A stretch of DNA of 64,000 bases from an uncultured Psychroserpens sp. (GTDB lineage: Bacteria; Bacteroidota; Bacteroidia; Flavobacteriales; Flavobacteriaceae). Of the stretch, positions 26,061-36,460 are shown piece after piece. The position numbers were made by a program, and so were the translations under genes. Under the pieces are notes generated by a model that was given only the letters and a program-made list of their open reading frames with translations, ran no database searches and had not been told where the DNA came from. The DNA lies in contig NZ_CANMVN010000005.1 of assembly GCF_947501425.1 (NCBI RefSeq), positions 186,001 through 250,000 of the forward strand, read 5' to 3'. Within the stretch, counting starts at the first letter, position 1; every line of letters starts with the position of its first letter.

Positions 26061-28892
26061 ATGAGTGATTTTAACGACGCTATTGAGGTCAAAGGTGCCA
26101 GAGTACATAACCTCAAAAATATTGATGTAACTATTCCAAGAGAACAATTAGTAGTCATTACTGGGTTATCTGGAAGTGGTAAATCATCATTAGCGTTTGA
26201 TACCATTTATGCTGAAGGTCAACGTCGTTATATAGAAACGTTTTCTGCTTATGCACGTCAATTTCTTGGTGGATTAGAACGTCCTGACGTTGATAAGATC
26301 GATGGACTCTCTCCTGTAATTGCTATAGAGCAAAAAACAACCAGCAAGTCGCCACGCTCTACTGTTGGTACCATCACTGAAATTTATGATTTTTTGAGGC
26401 TGCTTTATGCTCGTGCTAGTGATGCTTATAGTTACAACACTGGAGAGAAAATGGTGAGTTATAGTGATGAGCAAATAAAAGAACTTATTAAAGAGAGTTA
26501 CAAAGGAAAACGTATAAATATCCTCTCTCCTATCATTCGTTCTCGCAAAGGACATTATCGCGAATTGTTTGAGCAAATTGCTAAGCAAGGTTTTGTTAAG
26601 GTGAGAACTGATGGTGAAGTCCGTGACCTGGTTAAAGGCATGAAACTGGATCGTTACAAAACTCATGATATAGAAATTGTAATTGACCGACTCAAAATTG
26701 ATGATACAGCCGACAATGACAAACGGCTTTCTGAAACCATAAACACAGCAATGTATCATGGTGATGATGTATTAATGGTTTTAGATCACGACACAGACGA
26801 AGCACGCTATTTTAGTCGAAATCTAATGTGTCCGTCTTCTGGAATTTCTTATCCAAACCCAGAGCCTAATAACTTCTCATTCAATTCGCCAAAAGGCGCT
26901 TGCCCAACATGTAACGGCATTGGAACTTTGTATCAGGTGAATGAAAATAAGATTATTCCAGATGATACACTATCTATAAAATCTGGAGCTCTAGCACCTC
27001 ACGGACCACAAAAGAACAGTTGGATCTTCAAACAATTTGAAACCATTGCACAACGCTTTAATTTCAGTTTGAGTGATCCGTTTAAAGACATTCCTGAGGA
27101 AGCCAGACAAATGATTATGTATGGTGGAAATGATAAATTTTCAGTAGAGAGTAAAACGCTTGGTGTAACTCGAGACTATAAAATTGATTTTGAAGGTGTT
27201 GCTAACTTTATTGAAAGTCAGTACAAAAATGCTGAAACCACCTCATTAAAGCGATGGGCTAAAGATTACATGGACAAAGTTGAGTGTCCAACCTGTCATG
27301 GTTCTAGGCTTAGAAAAGAATCGCTATATTTTAAAGTTAACGGACTAAATATTGCTGAATTAGCTCATAAAGATATTGTTGATTTGGCTGCGTGGTTTCA
27401 AAACCTAGAAACAGAATTAAGTGAAAAGCAATTTAAAATTGCTGAAGAGATCTTAAAGGAAATCAAAGCAAGACTACAATTCTTGTTAGATGTTGGATTA
27501 GATTATTTATCGCTTAACAGAAGTTCTAAATCCTTATCTGGTGGTGAAGCCCAACGTATAAGATTAGCCACTCAAATTGGTTCGCAATTGGTTGGTGTGC
27601 TTTACATTTTAGACGAACCCAGTATTGGTCTACATCAGCGTGATAATGAAAAACTCATTAATTCTCTGGTATCTCTTCGAGACATTGGAAATTCGGTCAT
27701 TGTAGTTGAGCACGATAAGGATATGATAGAACGTGCAGATTATGTGATTGATATTGGTCCGAAAGCTGGGAAATACGGTGGAGAGATCATTAGTATTGGG
27801 AGTCCGGAAGAACTCCTAACACACGATACCTTAACAGCCGATTACCTCAACGGAAAAAAAGAAATCCCTGTTCCGGAAAAGCGTCGCAAGGGCAATGGCA
27901 AAAAAATTATACTCAAAGGCTGTACTGGGAATAACTTAAAAAACGTGTCAGTTGAATTTCCGTTAGGAAAAATGATTGGTGTTACTGGAGTTTCAGGTAG
28001 CGGAAAATCTACACTCATCAATGAGACACTTTATCCTATAATGAATGCACACTACTTTAACGGTGTTAAACAACCAATGCCATACAAAAGCATCAAAGGT
28101 TTAGAACATTGCGATAAAGTCATTGATATCAACCAATCACCTATTGGACGCACTCCACGTAGTAATCCTGCTACCTATACAGGAACCTTTAGTGAAATAC
28201 GAAGTTTGTTTGCTAAAATTCCTGAGGCGATGATACGTGGATACAAACCAGGTCGCTTTAGTTTTAATGTAAAAGGCGGACGTTGTGAAACCTGTCAAGG
28301 TGGAGGATTACGAGTTATTGAAATGAATTTTCTTCCAGATGTTTATGTAGAGTGTGAAACCTGCCAAGGAAAACGTTTCAATAGAGAAACACTAGAAATT
28401 AGATACAAAGGGAAATCGATAAGCGATGTCTTGAATATGACCATTTCCGAAGCAGTAGACTTTTTTGAGCACATTCCGAAGATTCATAAAAAACTAAAAA
28501 CAATCAAAGATGTTGGTTTAGGGTATATTACATTGGGTCAGCAAAGCACCACACTTTCTGGTGGAGAAGCACAGCGTATTAAACTGGCAACCGAGTTGAG
28601 TAAACGCGATACAGGAAATACCTTTTACATTTTAGATGAACCTACAACAGGTTTACATTTTGAAGACATTAGAGTTTTAATGTTAGTATTGAATAAACTC
28701 GTAGACAAAGGAAACACAGTGCTAATCATTGAGCATAACCTCGATGTAATCAAAATGGCTGACTATATCATTGATATTGGATATGAAGGTGGTCAAGGAG
28801 GTGGAAAGGTAGTAGCTAAAGGCGCTCCAGAAGAGATCATAAAAGATAAAAAGAGTTACACCGCTAAATTTCTTAAAAAAGAATTAAATTAG
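26061..28892 (+). CDS. uvrA: Excinuclease ABC subunit A
   Basis: 943 residues from ATG 26061 (MSDFNDAIEVKGARVHNLKN). Two ABC-ATPase halves are seen: Walker A GLSGSGKSS and GVSGSGKST, signatures LSGGEAQRIRLA and LSGGEAQRIKLA, Walker B YILDEPS and YILDEPT. Zinc-finger cysteines appear as CPSSG...CPTC, CPTCHG and CETCQGGG...CETCQG. UvrA finds bulky DNA damage and loads UvrB. Length is that of standard UvrA. The frame runs 51 bp further upstream to 26010, but that part would precede the transcription start. Confidence 0.97.
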   Translation: MSDFNDAIEVKGARVHNLKNIDVTIPREQLVVITGLSGSGKSSLAFDTIYAEGQRRYIETFSAYARQFLGGLERPDVDKIDGLSPVIAIEQKTTSKSPRSTVGTITEIYDFLRLLYARASDAYSYNTGEKMVSYSDEQIKELIKESYKGKRINILSPIIRSRKGHYRELFEQIAKQGFVKVRTDGEVRDLVKGMKLDRYKTHDIEIVIDRLKIDDTADNDKRLSETINTAMYHGDDVLMVLDHDTDEARYFSRNLMCPSSGISYPNPEPNNFSFNSPKGACPTCNGIGTLYQVNENKIIPDDTLSIKSGALAPHGPQKNSWIFKQFETIAQRFNFSLSDPFKDIPEEARQMIMYGGNDKFSVESKTLGVTRDYKIDFEGVANFIESQYKNAETTSLKRWAKDYMDKVECPTCHGSRLRKESLYFKVNGLNIAELAHKDIVDLAAWFQNLETELSEKQFKIAEEILKEIKARLQFLLDVGLDYLSLNRSSKSLSGGEAQRIRLATQIGSQLVGVLYILDEPSIGLHQRDNEKLINSLVSLRDIGNSVIVVEHDKDMIERADYVIDIGPKAGKYGGEIISIGSPEELLTHDTLTADYLNGKKEIPVPEKRRKGNGKKIILKGCTGNNLKNVSVEFPLGKMIGVTGVSGSGKSTLINETLYPIMNAHYFNGVKQPMPYKSIKGLEHCDKVIDINQSPIGRTPRSNPATYTGTFSEIRSLFAKIPEAMIRGYKPGRFSFNVKGGRCETCQGGGLRVIEMNFLPDVYVECETCQGKRFNRETLEIRYKGKSISDVLNMTISEAVDFFEHIPKIHKKLKTIKDVGLGYITLGQQSTTLSGGEAQRIKLATELSKRDTGNTFYILDEPTTGLHFEDIRVLMLVLNKLVDKGNTVLIIEHNLDVIKMADYIIDIGYEGGQGGGKVVAKGAPEEIIKDKKSYTAKFLKKELN

Positions 28893-28924
28893 CAGGTTGA
28901 CAAAAAATTAAAGTTTTAGAATAT

Positions 28925-29614
28925 ATGAGAAAAGAACTAAACCATAAAGGTTGGAATGAGATTAAAACAAACGACTCTTGGGCTATTTTTAAAATCATGG
29001 GTGAATTCGTAAATGGTTACGAAAAACTTAGTAAAATTGGTCCTTGTGTCTCTATTTTTGGTTCTGCGAGAACAAAACCAGATCATAAATATTATAAATT
29101 AGCTGAGGAAGTCGCTTCCAAGATTGTAGACCATGGTTATGGTGTGATTACAGGTGGAGGACCTGGTATCATGGAAGCTGGTAATAAAGGTGCTCATATC
29201 GCTGGAGGAACTTCGGTTGGATTGAATATTGAATTACCTTTTGAACAACACGACAACCCTTACATTGACAATGATAAGAGTCTTGATTTTGATTACTTTT
29301 TTGTGAGAAAAGTTATGTTTGTAAAATACTCACAAGGATTTGTTGTCATGCCAGGAGGTTTTGGAACGTTAGATGAGCTTTTTGAGGCCATCACATTAAT
29401 TCAAACCAATAAAATTGAGAAATTCCCAATCATTTTGGTTGGTACCGAATTTTGGGATGGACTTATGGACTGGGTAAAGAAGACTTTGCTTGAAGCCAAC
29501 AATAACATTAGTGCTAAAGATTTAGACTTAATTCATGTGGTGGACACTGCAGATGATGTCATCAATATCTTAGACAAATTCTACAAGGAATACGGCTTGA
29601 GTCCTAATTTCTAG
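28925..29614 (+). CDS. LOG-family (TIGR00730) nucleotide phosphoribohydrolase
   Basis: 229 residues, Rossmann-like fold. The two family motifs are clear: GGGPGIMEAGNKGA and PGGFGTLDELFE. LOG-type enzymes release ribose-5-phosphate from cytokinin-nucleotide or from AMP-like substrates; older labels call them lysine decarboxylase, which is wrong. The physiological substrate in Bacteroidota is not established. Placed 32 bp after uvrA on the same strand, so it may be read through from the uvrA promoter. Confidence 0.88.
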   Translation: MRKELNHKGWNEIKTNDSWAIFKIMGEFVNGYEKLSKIGPCVSIFGSARTKPDHKYYKLAEEVASKIVDHGYGVITGGGPGIMEAGNKGAHIAGGTSVGLNIELPFEQHDNPYIDNDKSLDFDYFFVRKVMFVKYSQGFVVMPGGFGTLDELFEAITLIQTNKIEKFPIILVGTEFWDGLMDWVKKTLLEANNNISAKDLDLIHVVDTADDVINILDKFYKEYGLSPNF

Positions 29615-29659
29615 TAGACACAGAATTTACATATTAAACATAATTTCAAGATTACCGCT

Positions 29660-30928
29660 ATGATTAAGAAATTACATCTTATTGCTATTGCATGTGCTTT
29701 AATGTTTCAATCACTTTATGCACAAGAAAACTTTAAACTCATGTTCTACAATGTGCTAAATTTTCCTCTAGAAAATGCAGTACCAAACCGATTACAATAT
29801 CTAGAATTGGTTTTAGATGATTATAGACCTGATATTTTTATGGTTTGCGAATTAAATAATGAAGCTGGAGCAAATACTATTTTGAGTTCTCTGCAATTTT
29901 TAAATCCTGATTATCAAAGTGCAGCTTTTGAGCTCAATACTTCTGATGATACTGGGAGTAATCAAAATGATTTACAACAACTCATCTACTATGACAGCTC
30001 TAAGTTTATTTTAGAAAGCCAGACCATTGTCACTACAATTTTTAGAGATTTTAATCATTATAAATTGAAACTTAACAGCATCAATCAAGATACCAATCCT
30101 GTAGTTTTGGATGTGATTGTATGCCACCTTAAAGCATCTCAGGGTATAGACAATCAAGCCTTCCGCTTGCAAATGGTAGAAGACCTTACAACCTACCTCA
30201 ATACTTTCCCGGCAACTAGTAATATAGTACTTGCTGGTGATTTAAATGTGTATACTAATTCTGAACCAGCATTTCAGGAATTAATCGATACCGATAATGA
30301 CAACACCATTAAATTTGTAGATCCTGCAGACAGAATTGGAAGCTGGCATAATAATCCGAATTTTATTGATGTTATGACACAATCTACAAGAACACAAACC
30401 GGATTAGGTGGCAGCACAGGAGGATTTGATGACCGTTTTGATTTTATTATGACATCATCGTCCATGATATCTAATCCAGAATTGTCGTTTGTTTCAAACA
30501 GCTATGATGTTTATGGAAATAATGAAAACTTTCAATGTTATAACAGAGAAATAAACTCAAGTGATTGTGCTGGAACCGATTTTTCTTTTACTATTAGGGA
30601 TGCGCTTTACAATTTTAGTGATCATCTTCCCGTTACTTTAGAGCTGCAAACCAATCAATCGTTAAGTATTGATGACTTTTTAGTTGCTGATAGCATCTCC
30701 ATTTTAGGCACAAATATTGTTGATGATATTTTAAAACTCAAGGTTGATGACCGTTTACAAAATAACCTTTCCCTCGCGATATATAATAGCTTAGGGCAAG
30801 TGATAAAAACCGTTGATGTAAATAATACGTTAATACATATAGATGCCTCTCAATTGACAAGCGGCATGTATTACATAACAAACTCGAAATTTCAGTTTAA
30901 ACCTTTAAAATTTATAGTTGCGCATTGA
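29660..30928 (+). CDS. Exported endonuclease/exonuclease/phosphatase-family protein with T9SS sorting domain
   Basis: 422 residues. Signal peptide ends LYAQ. The EEP fold is seen as LMFYNVLNF (Asn), FMVCELNN (Glu), VIVCHLKAS (His), LAGDLNVYTN (Asp/Asn) and the late NFSDHLPVT (Asp-His). It may cut DNA, RNA or phospholipid head groups; the substrate is unknown. The last ~70 residues (LSLAIYNSLGQVIKTVDV ... LTSGMYYI ... KFIVAH) are a type A T9SS C-terminal sorting domain, so the protein is carried to the cell surface or released. Its stop overlaps the next start by TTGA. Confidence 0.88.
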   Translation: MIKKLHLIAIACALMFQSLYAQENFKLMFYNVLNFPLENAVPNRLQYLELVLDDYRPDIFMVCELNNEAGANTILSSLQFLNPDYQSAAFELNTSDDTGSNQNDLQQLIYYDSSKFILESQTIVTTIFRDFNHYKLKLNSINQDTNPVVLDVIVCHLKASQGIDNQAFRLQMVEDLTTYLNTFPATSNIVLAGDLNVYTNSEPAFQELIDTDNDNTIKFVDPADRIGSWHNNPNFIDVMTQSTRTQTGLGGSTGGFDDRFDFIMTSSSMISNPELSFVSNSYDVYGNNENFQCYNREINSSDCAGTDFSFTIRDALYNFSDHLPVTLELQTNQSLSIDDFLVADSISILGTNIVDDILKLKVDDRLQNNLSLAIYNSLGQVIKTVDVNNTLIHIDASQLTSGMYYITNSKFQFKPLKFIVAH

Positions 30929-33765
30929 AACTAAAATCTGTTTTATTTATTAACCTCTTTCTTTGGAGTAGCTTTACTGTTATAGGTCAGAATAGTATTG
31001 ATCTAAAAGCTGCTTTAGATGTCAATAACAAAACAATAAAGATTAATCAGCGTATCCTATATAAAAACGAAAGCAATGATACGCTAACCACTATTTATTT
31101 AAACGATTGGAATAACTCATATTCTACAAAAAAAACACCTTTAGCACAACGATTTACTGAGGAGTTTAATGATAAATTCCACTTTGCAAAAAGCGAACAA
31201 CGAGGTTACACTGTTGTTACAAAAATTGATGATAAGAATTCTAATAGTTTAAATTTCACCTATGTTGAAAACCATCCTGATGTTATTAAAGTAGAATTAC
31301 AATCACCATTATTACCAAATGCCTTTTATGATATCAGTCTAACTTATGATGTGATCTTGCCCGATGATAACTTTACAGGTTATGGTATTAGTCCGCAAAA
31401 AGATTTCAATCTCAAGTATTGGTACATTACACCTTCGGTTTATGACGGAACATGGAATTATTACAGCAACAAGAATTTGGATGATATTTTTATACCGAAA
31501 TCAGACATAACACTTCAAATCGAATTTCCGCTGAACTATCAGTTAATATCAGAGCTTAACACAGCAGATATTAAGCAAACAATTGACAGACAGACCTTCT
31601 TTTTGTACGGAAAAGATCGCGTAGACACCAAATTGATATTGACCAAGTTTTCAGATTTCAAATTTGTTCAGACCGACGATTTTACAATTTATTCTAACCT
31701 ATCTAGTGGTGGTATTCCTTCCGAAGAAAAAGCGCTGATAACTGATAAAATTACACGTTTTATTACTAAACATCTTGGTGAATATCCGCACGAACGCTTA
31801 CTAATTACCAGAAACGATTATAAGAAGGATCCACTTTACGGATTAAATCAACTGCCAGATTTTATCTTGCCTTTCCAAGATAATTTCCAGTATGAACTCA
31901 AGCTTTTAAAAACTGCGCTTAATAATTACCTGGAGAATACATTGCTCATTAACCCAAGAAAAGATTATTGGCTACGCGATGGAATTCAGATTTATTACCT
32001 AATGAAATATGTGGAAAGTTATTATCCAGACACAAAGCTTTTGGGAAAGCTGGCAAATGTTTGGGGAATTCGTTCATTTCATGCTGCCGATTTGGCTTAT
32101 AACGATCAGTTCAATTTGTTTTACATGCAAATGGTAAGAACCAATCGTGATCAACCATTGACCACTTCAAAAGATTCATTATTAAAATTTAATGCCAATA
32201 TTGCTGGAAAATATAAAGCAGGTCTTGGTCTGCGTTACCTTGACGATTTTATCAATTCTGATATTTTAGAATCTACAATCTCTGAATATTTAAAAACCAA
32301 TCAGCTTAAAATAACAAATTCTAATCGTTTTGAAGATCTGTTAAAATCTAAGACTACTAAAGATATCAATTGGTTTTTTAAAGACTATGTCGATTCCAGA
32401 AAGAAGATTGATTTCAAAATAAAAACCATTGAAAAGACTGAAGATTCAATCACAATAACAATTAAAAACAAACGACATAACAATATGCCTGTTTCGTTAT
32501 TTACATTGAATAAAGATTCTATTTTATCTAAGTCCTGGATACAAAATATTGATGAATCCAAAACCTTGACCATAGCCAGAGATAGCTTAGATAAGTTAGC
32601 ACTTAATTACGATAATCGCATACCAGAATTCAATTTGCGTGATAATTATAAATCCTTGAAAGGATCATTTATCACCAACAAACCTTTACAATTTAGATTG
32701 TTTAAAGACATCGAAGACCCATATTACAATCAGATCTTTATCATGCCTCAGGTTGAGTTTAGAAACATTTATGATGGCTTAACTTTAGGTGCTAAATTTT
32801 ATAACAAATCTGTTTTAAGAAAACGCTTAAATTATAGATTTTCCCCTGTATATGCTACGAAATCCAAATCAATCACTGGGAGTAGTAATGTTTTCTATAC
32901 ACATAATATTGAAGGCATGGATCTTTTTAATGTAACCTACGGTCTTATTGCAAAATATAATTCATTTGCTGAGGACTCGTTTGTTACTATATTAACACCA
33001 AGTCTTTCATTTACGTTTAGAGAGAATGACGATTTCAGATCAGATAAAACGCGATTTTTAAATCTGAGATATGTCAGTATATCCCGAGAAGTTGGTGAGA
33101 ATGCCATCATTGAAGATCTCTTGGAACCTGATTACAGCGTATTGAACTTAAGATATATAAGTTCAAACCCAGGACTTGTTAATTTTAACCGTTGGTATTA
33201 CGATCTTCAGTTTGCTAGTAACTTCGGAAAACTATCGGTTAATTACGAATACAGAAAGCTTTCAGAACGCAACAGACAATTTAATCTTCGTCTTTTTGCA
33301 GGTACGTTCTTATACAATAAAACCAATCCTGAATCTGATTATTTTAGTTTTGCTTTAGATAGACCAACAGATTATTTATTTGACTATAATTATTTAGGCC
33401 GCTCGGAATCATCAGGAATATTTAGTCAGCAAATCATTATTGCAGAAGGAGGATTTAAGTCAAGATTAGAAACACCTTTCGCAAATCAATGGATGACCAC
33501 TGCTAATGTAAGTACAACGATTTGGAAATACATTGAAGCTTATGGCGATGTTGGTTTGGTAAAAAATAAAGGATTCAACCCTGCTTTTGTATATGACTCT
33601 GGAATAAAAGTAGACTTGGTAACCGACTTTTTTGAATTGTATTTCCCTGTCTATTCTAACTTAGGGTGGGAAATTGGACAACCCAATTACGATCAAAGAA
33701 TTAGAATAAAATTTACTGTAGACCCACAGGTGCTTTTAGGTCTGTTCCGAAGAAAATGGTATTAA
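30925..33765 (+). CDS. Pseudo-M1 peptidase fused to a predicted outer-membrane beta-barrel
   Basis: 946 residues from TTG (overlapping the previous stop); signal peptide MKLKSVLFIN...VIGQ supports that start. Residues ~20-500 follow the M1 aminopeptidase layout: N-terminal beta sandwich, then the catalytic-like domain with YWLRDGIQIYYL (near 350-361). In active M1 enzymes HExxH precedes this by ~20 residues; here the equivalent bases code for KTALN, and the third zinc ligand Glu is Asp, so the zinc site is gone. From ~590 to the end alternating hydrophobic/aromatic strands, ending RIRIKFTVDPQVLLGLFRRKWY, look like a beta-barrel. Compare the intact M1 at 61721. An outer-membrane binding or assembly role is inferred. 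Confidence 0.75.
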   Translation: MKLKSVLFINLFLWSSFTVIGQNSIDLKAALDVNNKTIKINQRILYKNESNDTLTTIYLNDWNNSYSTKKTPLAQRFTEEFNDKFHFAKSEQRGYTVVTKIDDKNSNSLNFTYVENHPDVIKVELQSPLLPNAFYDISLTYDVILPDDNFTGYGISPQKDFNLKYWYITPSVYDGTWNYYSNKNLDDIFIPKSDITLQIEFPLNYQLISELNTADIKQTIDRQTFFLYGKDRVDTKLILTKFSDFKFVQTDDFTIYSNLSSGGIPSEEKALITDKITRFITKHLGEYPHERLLITRNDYKKDPLYGLNQLPDFILPFQDNFQYELKLLKTALNNYLENTLLINPRKDYWLRDGIQIYYLMKYVESYYPDTKLLGKLANVWGIRSFHAADLAYNDQFNLFYMQMVRTNRDQPLTTSKDSLLKFNANIAGKYKAGLGLRYLDDFINSDILESTISEYLKTNQLKITNSNRFEDLLKSKTTKDINWFFKDYVDSRKKIDFKIKTIEKTEDSITITIKNKRHNNMPVSLFTLNKDSILSKSWIQNIDESKTLTIARDSLDKLALNYDNRIPEFNLRDNYKSLKGSFITNKPLQFRLFKDIEDPYYNQIFIMPQVEFRNIYDGLTLGAKFYNKSVLRKRLNYRFSPVYATKSKSITGSSNVFYTHNIEGMDLFNVTYGLIAKYNSFAEDSFVTILTPSLSFTFRENDDFRSDKTRFLNLRYVSISREVGENAIIEDLLEPDYSVLNLRYISSNPGLVNFNRWYYDLQFASNFGKLSVNYEYRKLSERNRQFNLRLFAGTFLYNKTNPESDYFSFALDRPTDYLFDYNYLGRSESSGIFSQQIIIAEGGFKSRLETPFANQWMTTANVSTTIWKYIEAYGDVGLVKNKGFNPAFVYDSGIKVDLVTDFFELYFPVYSNLGWEIGQPNYDQRIRIKFTVDPQVLLGLFRRKWY

Positions 33766-33867
33766 CATATTCTTAACCAAACTGCATTTTCTTTGTGTTT
33801 TTTAATGATTATTCAAAAAATATATCTATATTTTATTAAATTCATAATATTATAACAATCTGCATCG

Positions 33868-33898
33868 TTGTAATATTAGCAAAGTTTCGTTAAATTTG
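33868..33898 (+). promoter_or_regulatory. Promoter of the fused 2-oxoacid dehydrogenase E1 gene
   Basis: TAAATTTG at 33891-33898 fits the -7 consensus, and TTG at 33868-33870 lies 20 bp upstream, the usual -33 spacing in Bacteroidota. The gene starts 20 bp further on at 33918. Confidence 0.65.
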
Positions 33899-33917
33899 CA
33901 GGATATAATTTACAGCT

Positions 33918-36329
33918 ATGCCAACAAAAACAAAAGCAAAAACAGATATGACTTTTGAAGACTTCAAAAGTGAAGTCTTAAACGATTATAAAATTGCAGT
34001 CACTAGTAGAGAATGCAGTTTATTAGGTCGACGTGAAGTTCTTACTGGCAAAGCTAAGTTTGGGATTTTTGGAGATGGTAAAGAAGTGCCTCAATTGGCT
34101 TGGGCAAAGGCATTCAAGAATGGTGATTTTCGTTCAGGATATTACAGAGACCAAACTTTAATGATGGCTATAGACCAGCTAAATATTCAACAATTCTTTG
34201 CAGGTTTATATGCCCATACTTCAATCGAAGCAGATCCAATGAGTGCAGGCCGTCAAATGGGTGGGCATTTCGGAACACATAGCCTTGATGATAATGGAGA
34301 ATGGAAAAACCTTACTGAGCAAAAGAATTCAAGTGCAGATATTTCCCCTACTGCCGGACAAATGCCAAGACTTCTTGGGCTGGCTCAGGCCTCAAAAATA
34401 TATAGAAATGTTCATGGAATTGATGCTGAAAAGTTCTCAGTTAAAGGTAATGAAATTGCCTGGGGAACTATTGGTAACGCAAGTACCAGTGAAGGTTTAT
34501 TCTTTGAAACTATAAATGCTGCTGGCGTTTTACAAGTCCCAATGGTAATTAGTATATGGGATGATGAATATGGAATTTCTGTACACGCAAAGCACCAAAC
34601 AACAAAAGAAAACATCTCAGAAATCTTAAAAGGATTGCAACGAGATGAAGATAATAATGGTTACGAAATATTAAAAGTCAAGGGATGGGACTACTCTGCC
34701 TTAATCGAAACCTATCAAAAAGCCGAGAAAATAGCTCGCGAGGAACACGTACCTGTCATGGTGCATGTTGTAGAACTTACACAACCTCAAGGGCACTCAA
34801 CATCTGGTTCACATGAACGCTACAAAAGTAAAGAGCGTCTGGAATGGGAAGCCAAGTTTGATTGTATTGCTCAAATGCGTTTATGGATGATTAGCAATAA
34901 TATTGCTACTGAAGATGAGCTCAATGCTCTTGAAAAGACAATAAAAAAACAAGTAAGAGACGGAAAAAAAGCCGCATGGAATGCCTACCTGGCTCCTATT
35001 CTTGAAGAGCAAAAGCAAGTCTTAGAACTTATCTCAAAAGTTGCTGAGAGCAGTGCCAATAAAGTATTCATTACTAAGATTATCAATGATCTAAAAGACA
35101 TAAAAGAGCCAATAAGAAAAGATGTATTATCAGCTGCAAGAAAAACTTTACGTTATCTTGTTGGTGAAGAATCAAATGAAAAAGTAAGACTCCAAGACTG
35201 GATCAATCAGTACATTGAAGATGTGCAACCAAAATATAGTTCGCATTTACATAGTACTTCAAGGCAATCTGCTCTTAATATTTCTGAAGTTGAACCAACC
35301 TATGATGACAATTCTGAAGTTGTAGATGCCAGACTAATCTTAAGAGATAACTTTGATGCTATTTTCAATAACTATCCTGAAGCACTAATTTTTGGTGAAG
35401 ATTCTGGAAATATTGGAGATGTAAATCAAGGGTTAGAAGGTTTACAGGAAAAATATGGCGAACTCAGAGTTGCAGATGCAGGAATTAGAGAAGCTACTAT
35501 TTTAGGTCAAGGTATTGGTATGGCTATGCGTGGTCTTCGTCCAATAGCAGAAATTCAATACTTAGATTACATCTTATACGCTTTGCAGATCATGAGTGAT
35601 GATCTTGCAACATTGCAATACAGAACAAGAGGAAAACAAAAAGCTCCATTAATAGTAAGAACACGTGGTCACAGACTAGAAGGAATATGGCATTCGGGTT
35701 CACAATTAGGTGGAATCATAAATCTTGTAAGAGGCATTCATGTTCTAGTACCAAGAAATATGACTAAAGCTGCTGGCTTTTACAATACACTTCTAGAAAG
35801 TGATGAGCCTGCTTTAATTATAGAGTGTTTAAATGGTTACCGTTTAAAAGAGAAAATGCCAAACAACATTGGTGAATTTAAAACACCACTTGGTGTCGTT
35901 GAAACAGTTAAAGAGGGGAATGATATTACTTTAGTCTCCTATGGTTCTACATTGAGAATTGTTGAACAAACAGCTAAAGAACTATTAGAAGTTGGTATTG
36001 ATGCCGAAGTTATAGATGTACAATCCTTATTACCATTTGATATCAATCATGATATTGTAAAGAGTGTCGCTAATACTAATCGTCTCATGGTGATTGATGA
36101 AGATGTTCCAGGAGGAGCTTCAGCATATATCTTAAATGAGATTGTTAATACACAAAATGCTTTTCAATATTTAGATAGTCAACCTAAAACTCTGGCCGCA
36201 AAACCTCATCGTCCAGCGTATGGAACTGATGGTGATTATTTCTCTAAACCTTCAGCAGAAGATATTTTTGAAGCTGTTTATGAGGTAATGCATGAGGTTA
36301 GCCCTTCAGATTTTCCGAAGTTAAGGTAG
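33918..36329 (+). CDS. 2-oxoacid (probably branched-chain) dehydrogenase E1, fused alpha and beta subunits
   Basis: 803 residues. The first ~400 are the E1 alpha part (YYRDQTLMMAI, MGGHFGTH, and a thiamine-diphosphate motif in GNASTSEGLFFET); the last ~340 are E1 beta (FGEDSGNIGDVNQG, EATILGQGIGMAMRGLRPIAEIQYLDYILYALQIM, and a C-terminal transketolase-like domain with DIDVQSLLPFD). A single fused chain is the usual flavobacterial form. It decarboxylates branched-chain 2-oxoacids and passes the acyl group to lipoyl E2; the products prime iso-branched fatty acids, which are abundant in this group. E2 and E3 genes are not in the window. Confidence 0.88.
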   Translation: MPTKTKAKTDMTFEDFKSEVLNDYKIAVTSRECSLLGRREVLTGKAKFGIFGDGKEVPQLAWAKAFKNGDFRSGYYRDQTLMMAIDQLNIQQFFAGLYAHTSIEADPMSAGRQMGGHFGTHSLDDNGEWKNLTEQKNSSADISPTAGQMPRLLGLAQASKIYRNVHGIDAEKFSVKGNEIAWGTIGNASTSEGLFFETINAAGVLQVPMVISIWDDEYGISVHAKHQTTKENISEILKGLQRDEDNNGYEILKVKGWDYSALIETYQKAEKIAREEHVPVMVHVVELTQPQGHSTSGSHERYKSKERLEWEAKFDCIAQMRLWMISNNIATEDELNALEKTIKKQVRDGKKAAWNAYLAPILEEQKQVLELISKVAESSANKVFITKIINDLKDIKEPIRKDVLSAARKTLRYLVGEESNEKVRLQDWINQYIEDVQPKYSSHLHSTSRQSALNISEVEPTYDDNSEVVDARLILRDNFDAIFNNYPEALIFGEDSGNIGDVNQGLEGLQEKYGELRVADAGIREATILGQGIGMAMRGLRPIAEIQYLDYILYALQIMSDDLATLQYRTRGKQKAPLIVRTRGHRLEGIWHSGSQLGGIINLVRGIHVLVPRNMTKAAGFYNTLLESDEPALIIECLNGYRLKEKMPNNIGEFKTPLGVVETVKEGNDITLVSYGSTLRIVEQTAKELLEVGIDAEVIDVQSLLPFDINHDIVKSVANTNRLMVIDEDVPGGASAYILNEIVNTQNAFQYLDSQPKTLAAKPHRPAYGTDGDYFSKPSAEDIFEAVYEVMHEVSPSDFPKLR

Positions 36330-36354
36330 ACCATTTTGTTGTTTAAAATACATC

Positions 36355-36384
36355 AAACCTCTCATAATATTGGGAGGTTTCTTC
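36355..36384 (+). terminator. Hairpin terminator after the E1 dehydrogenase gene
   Basis: AAACCTC at 36355-36361 pairs with GAGGTTT at 36374-36380; the stem can extend by two pairs inward. It is followed by CTTCATTTTA. It lies 26 bp after the stop codon. Confidence 0.7.
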
Positions 36385-36460
36385 ATTTTAGGTGACATAA
36401 GTCATATTATTTTAGCGTTGTATTTATTAATTTTAGTATGTACAATCAATCCATATCTAT

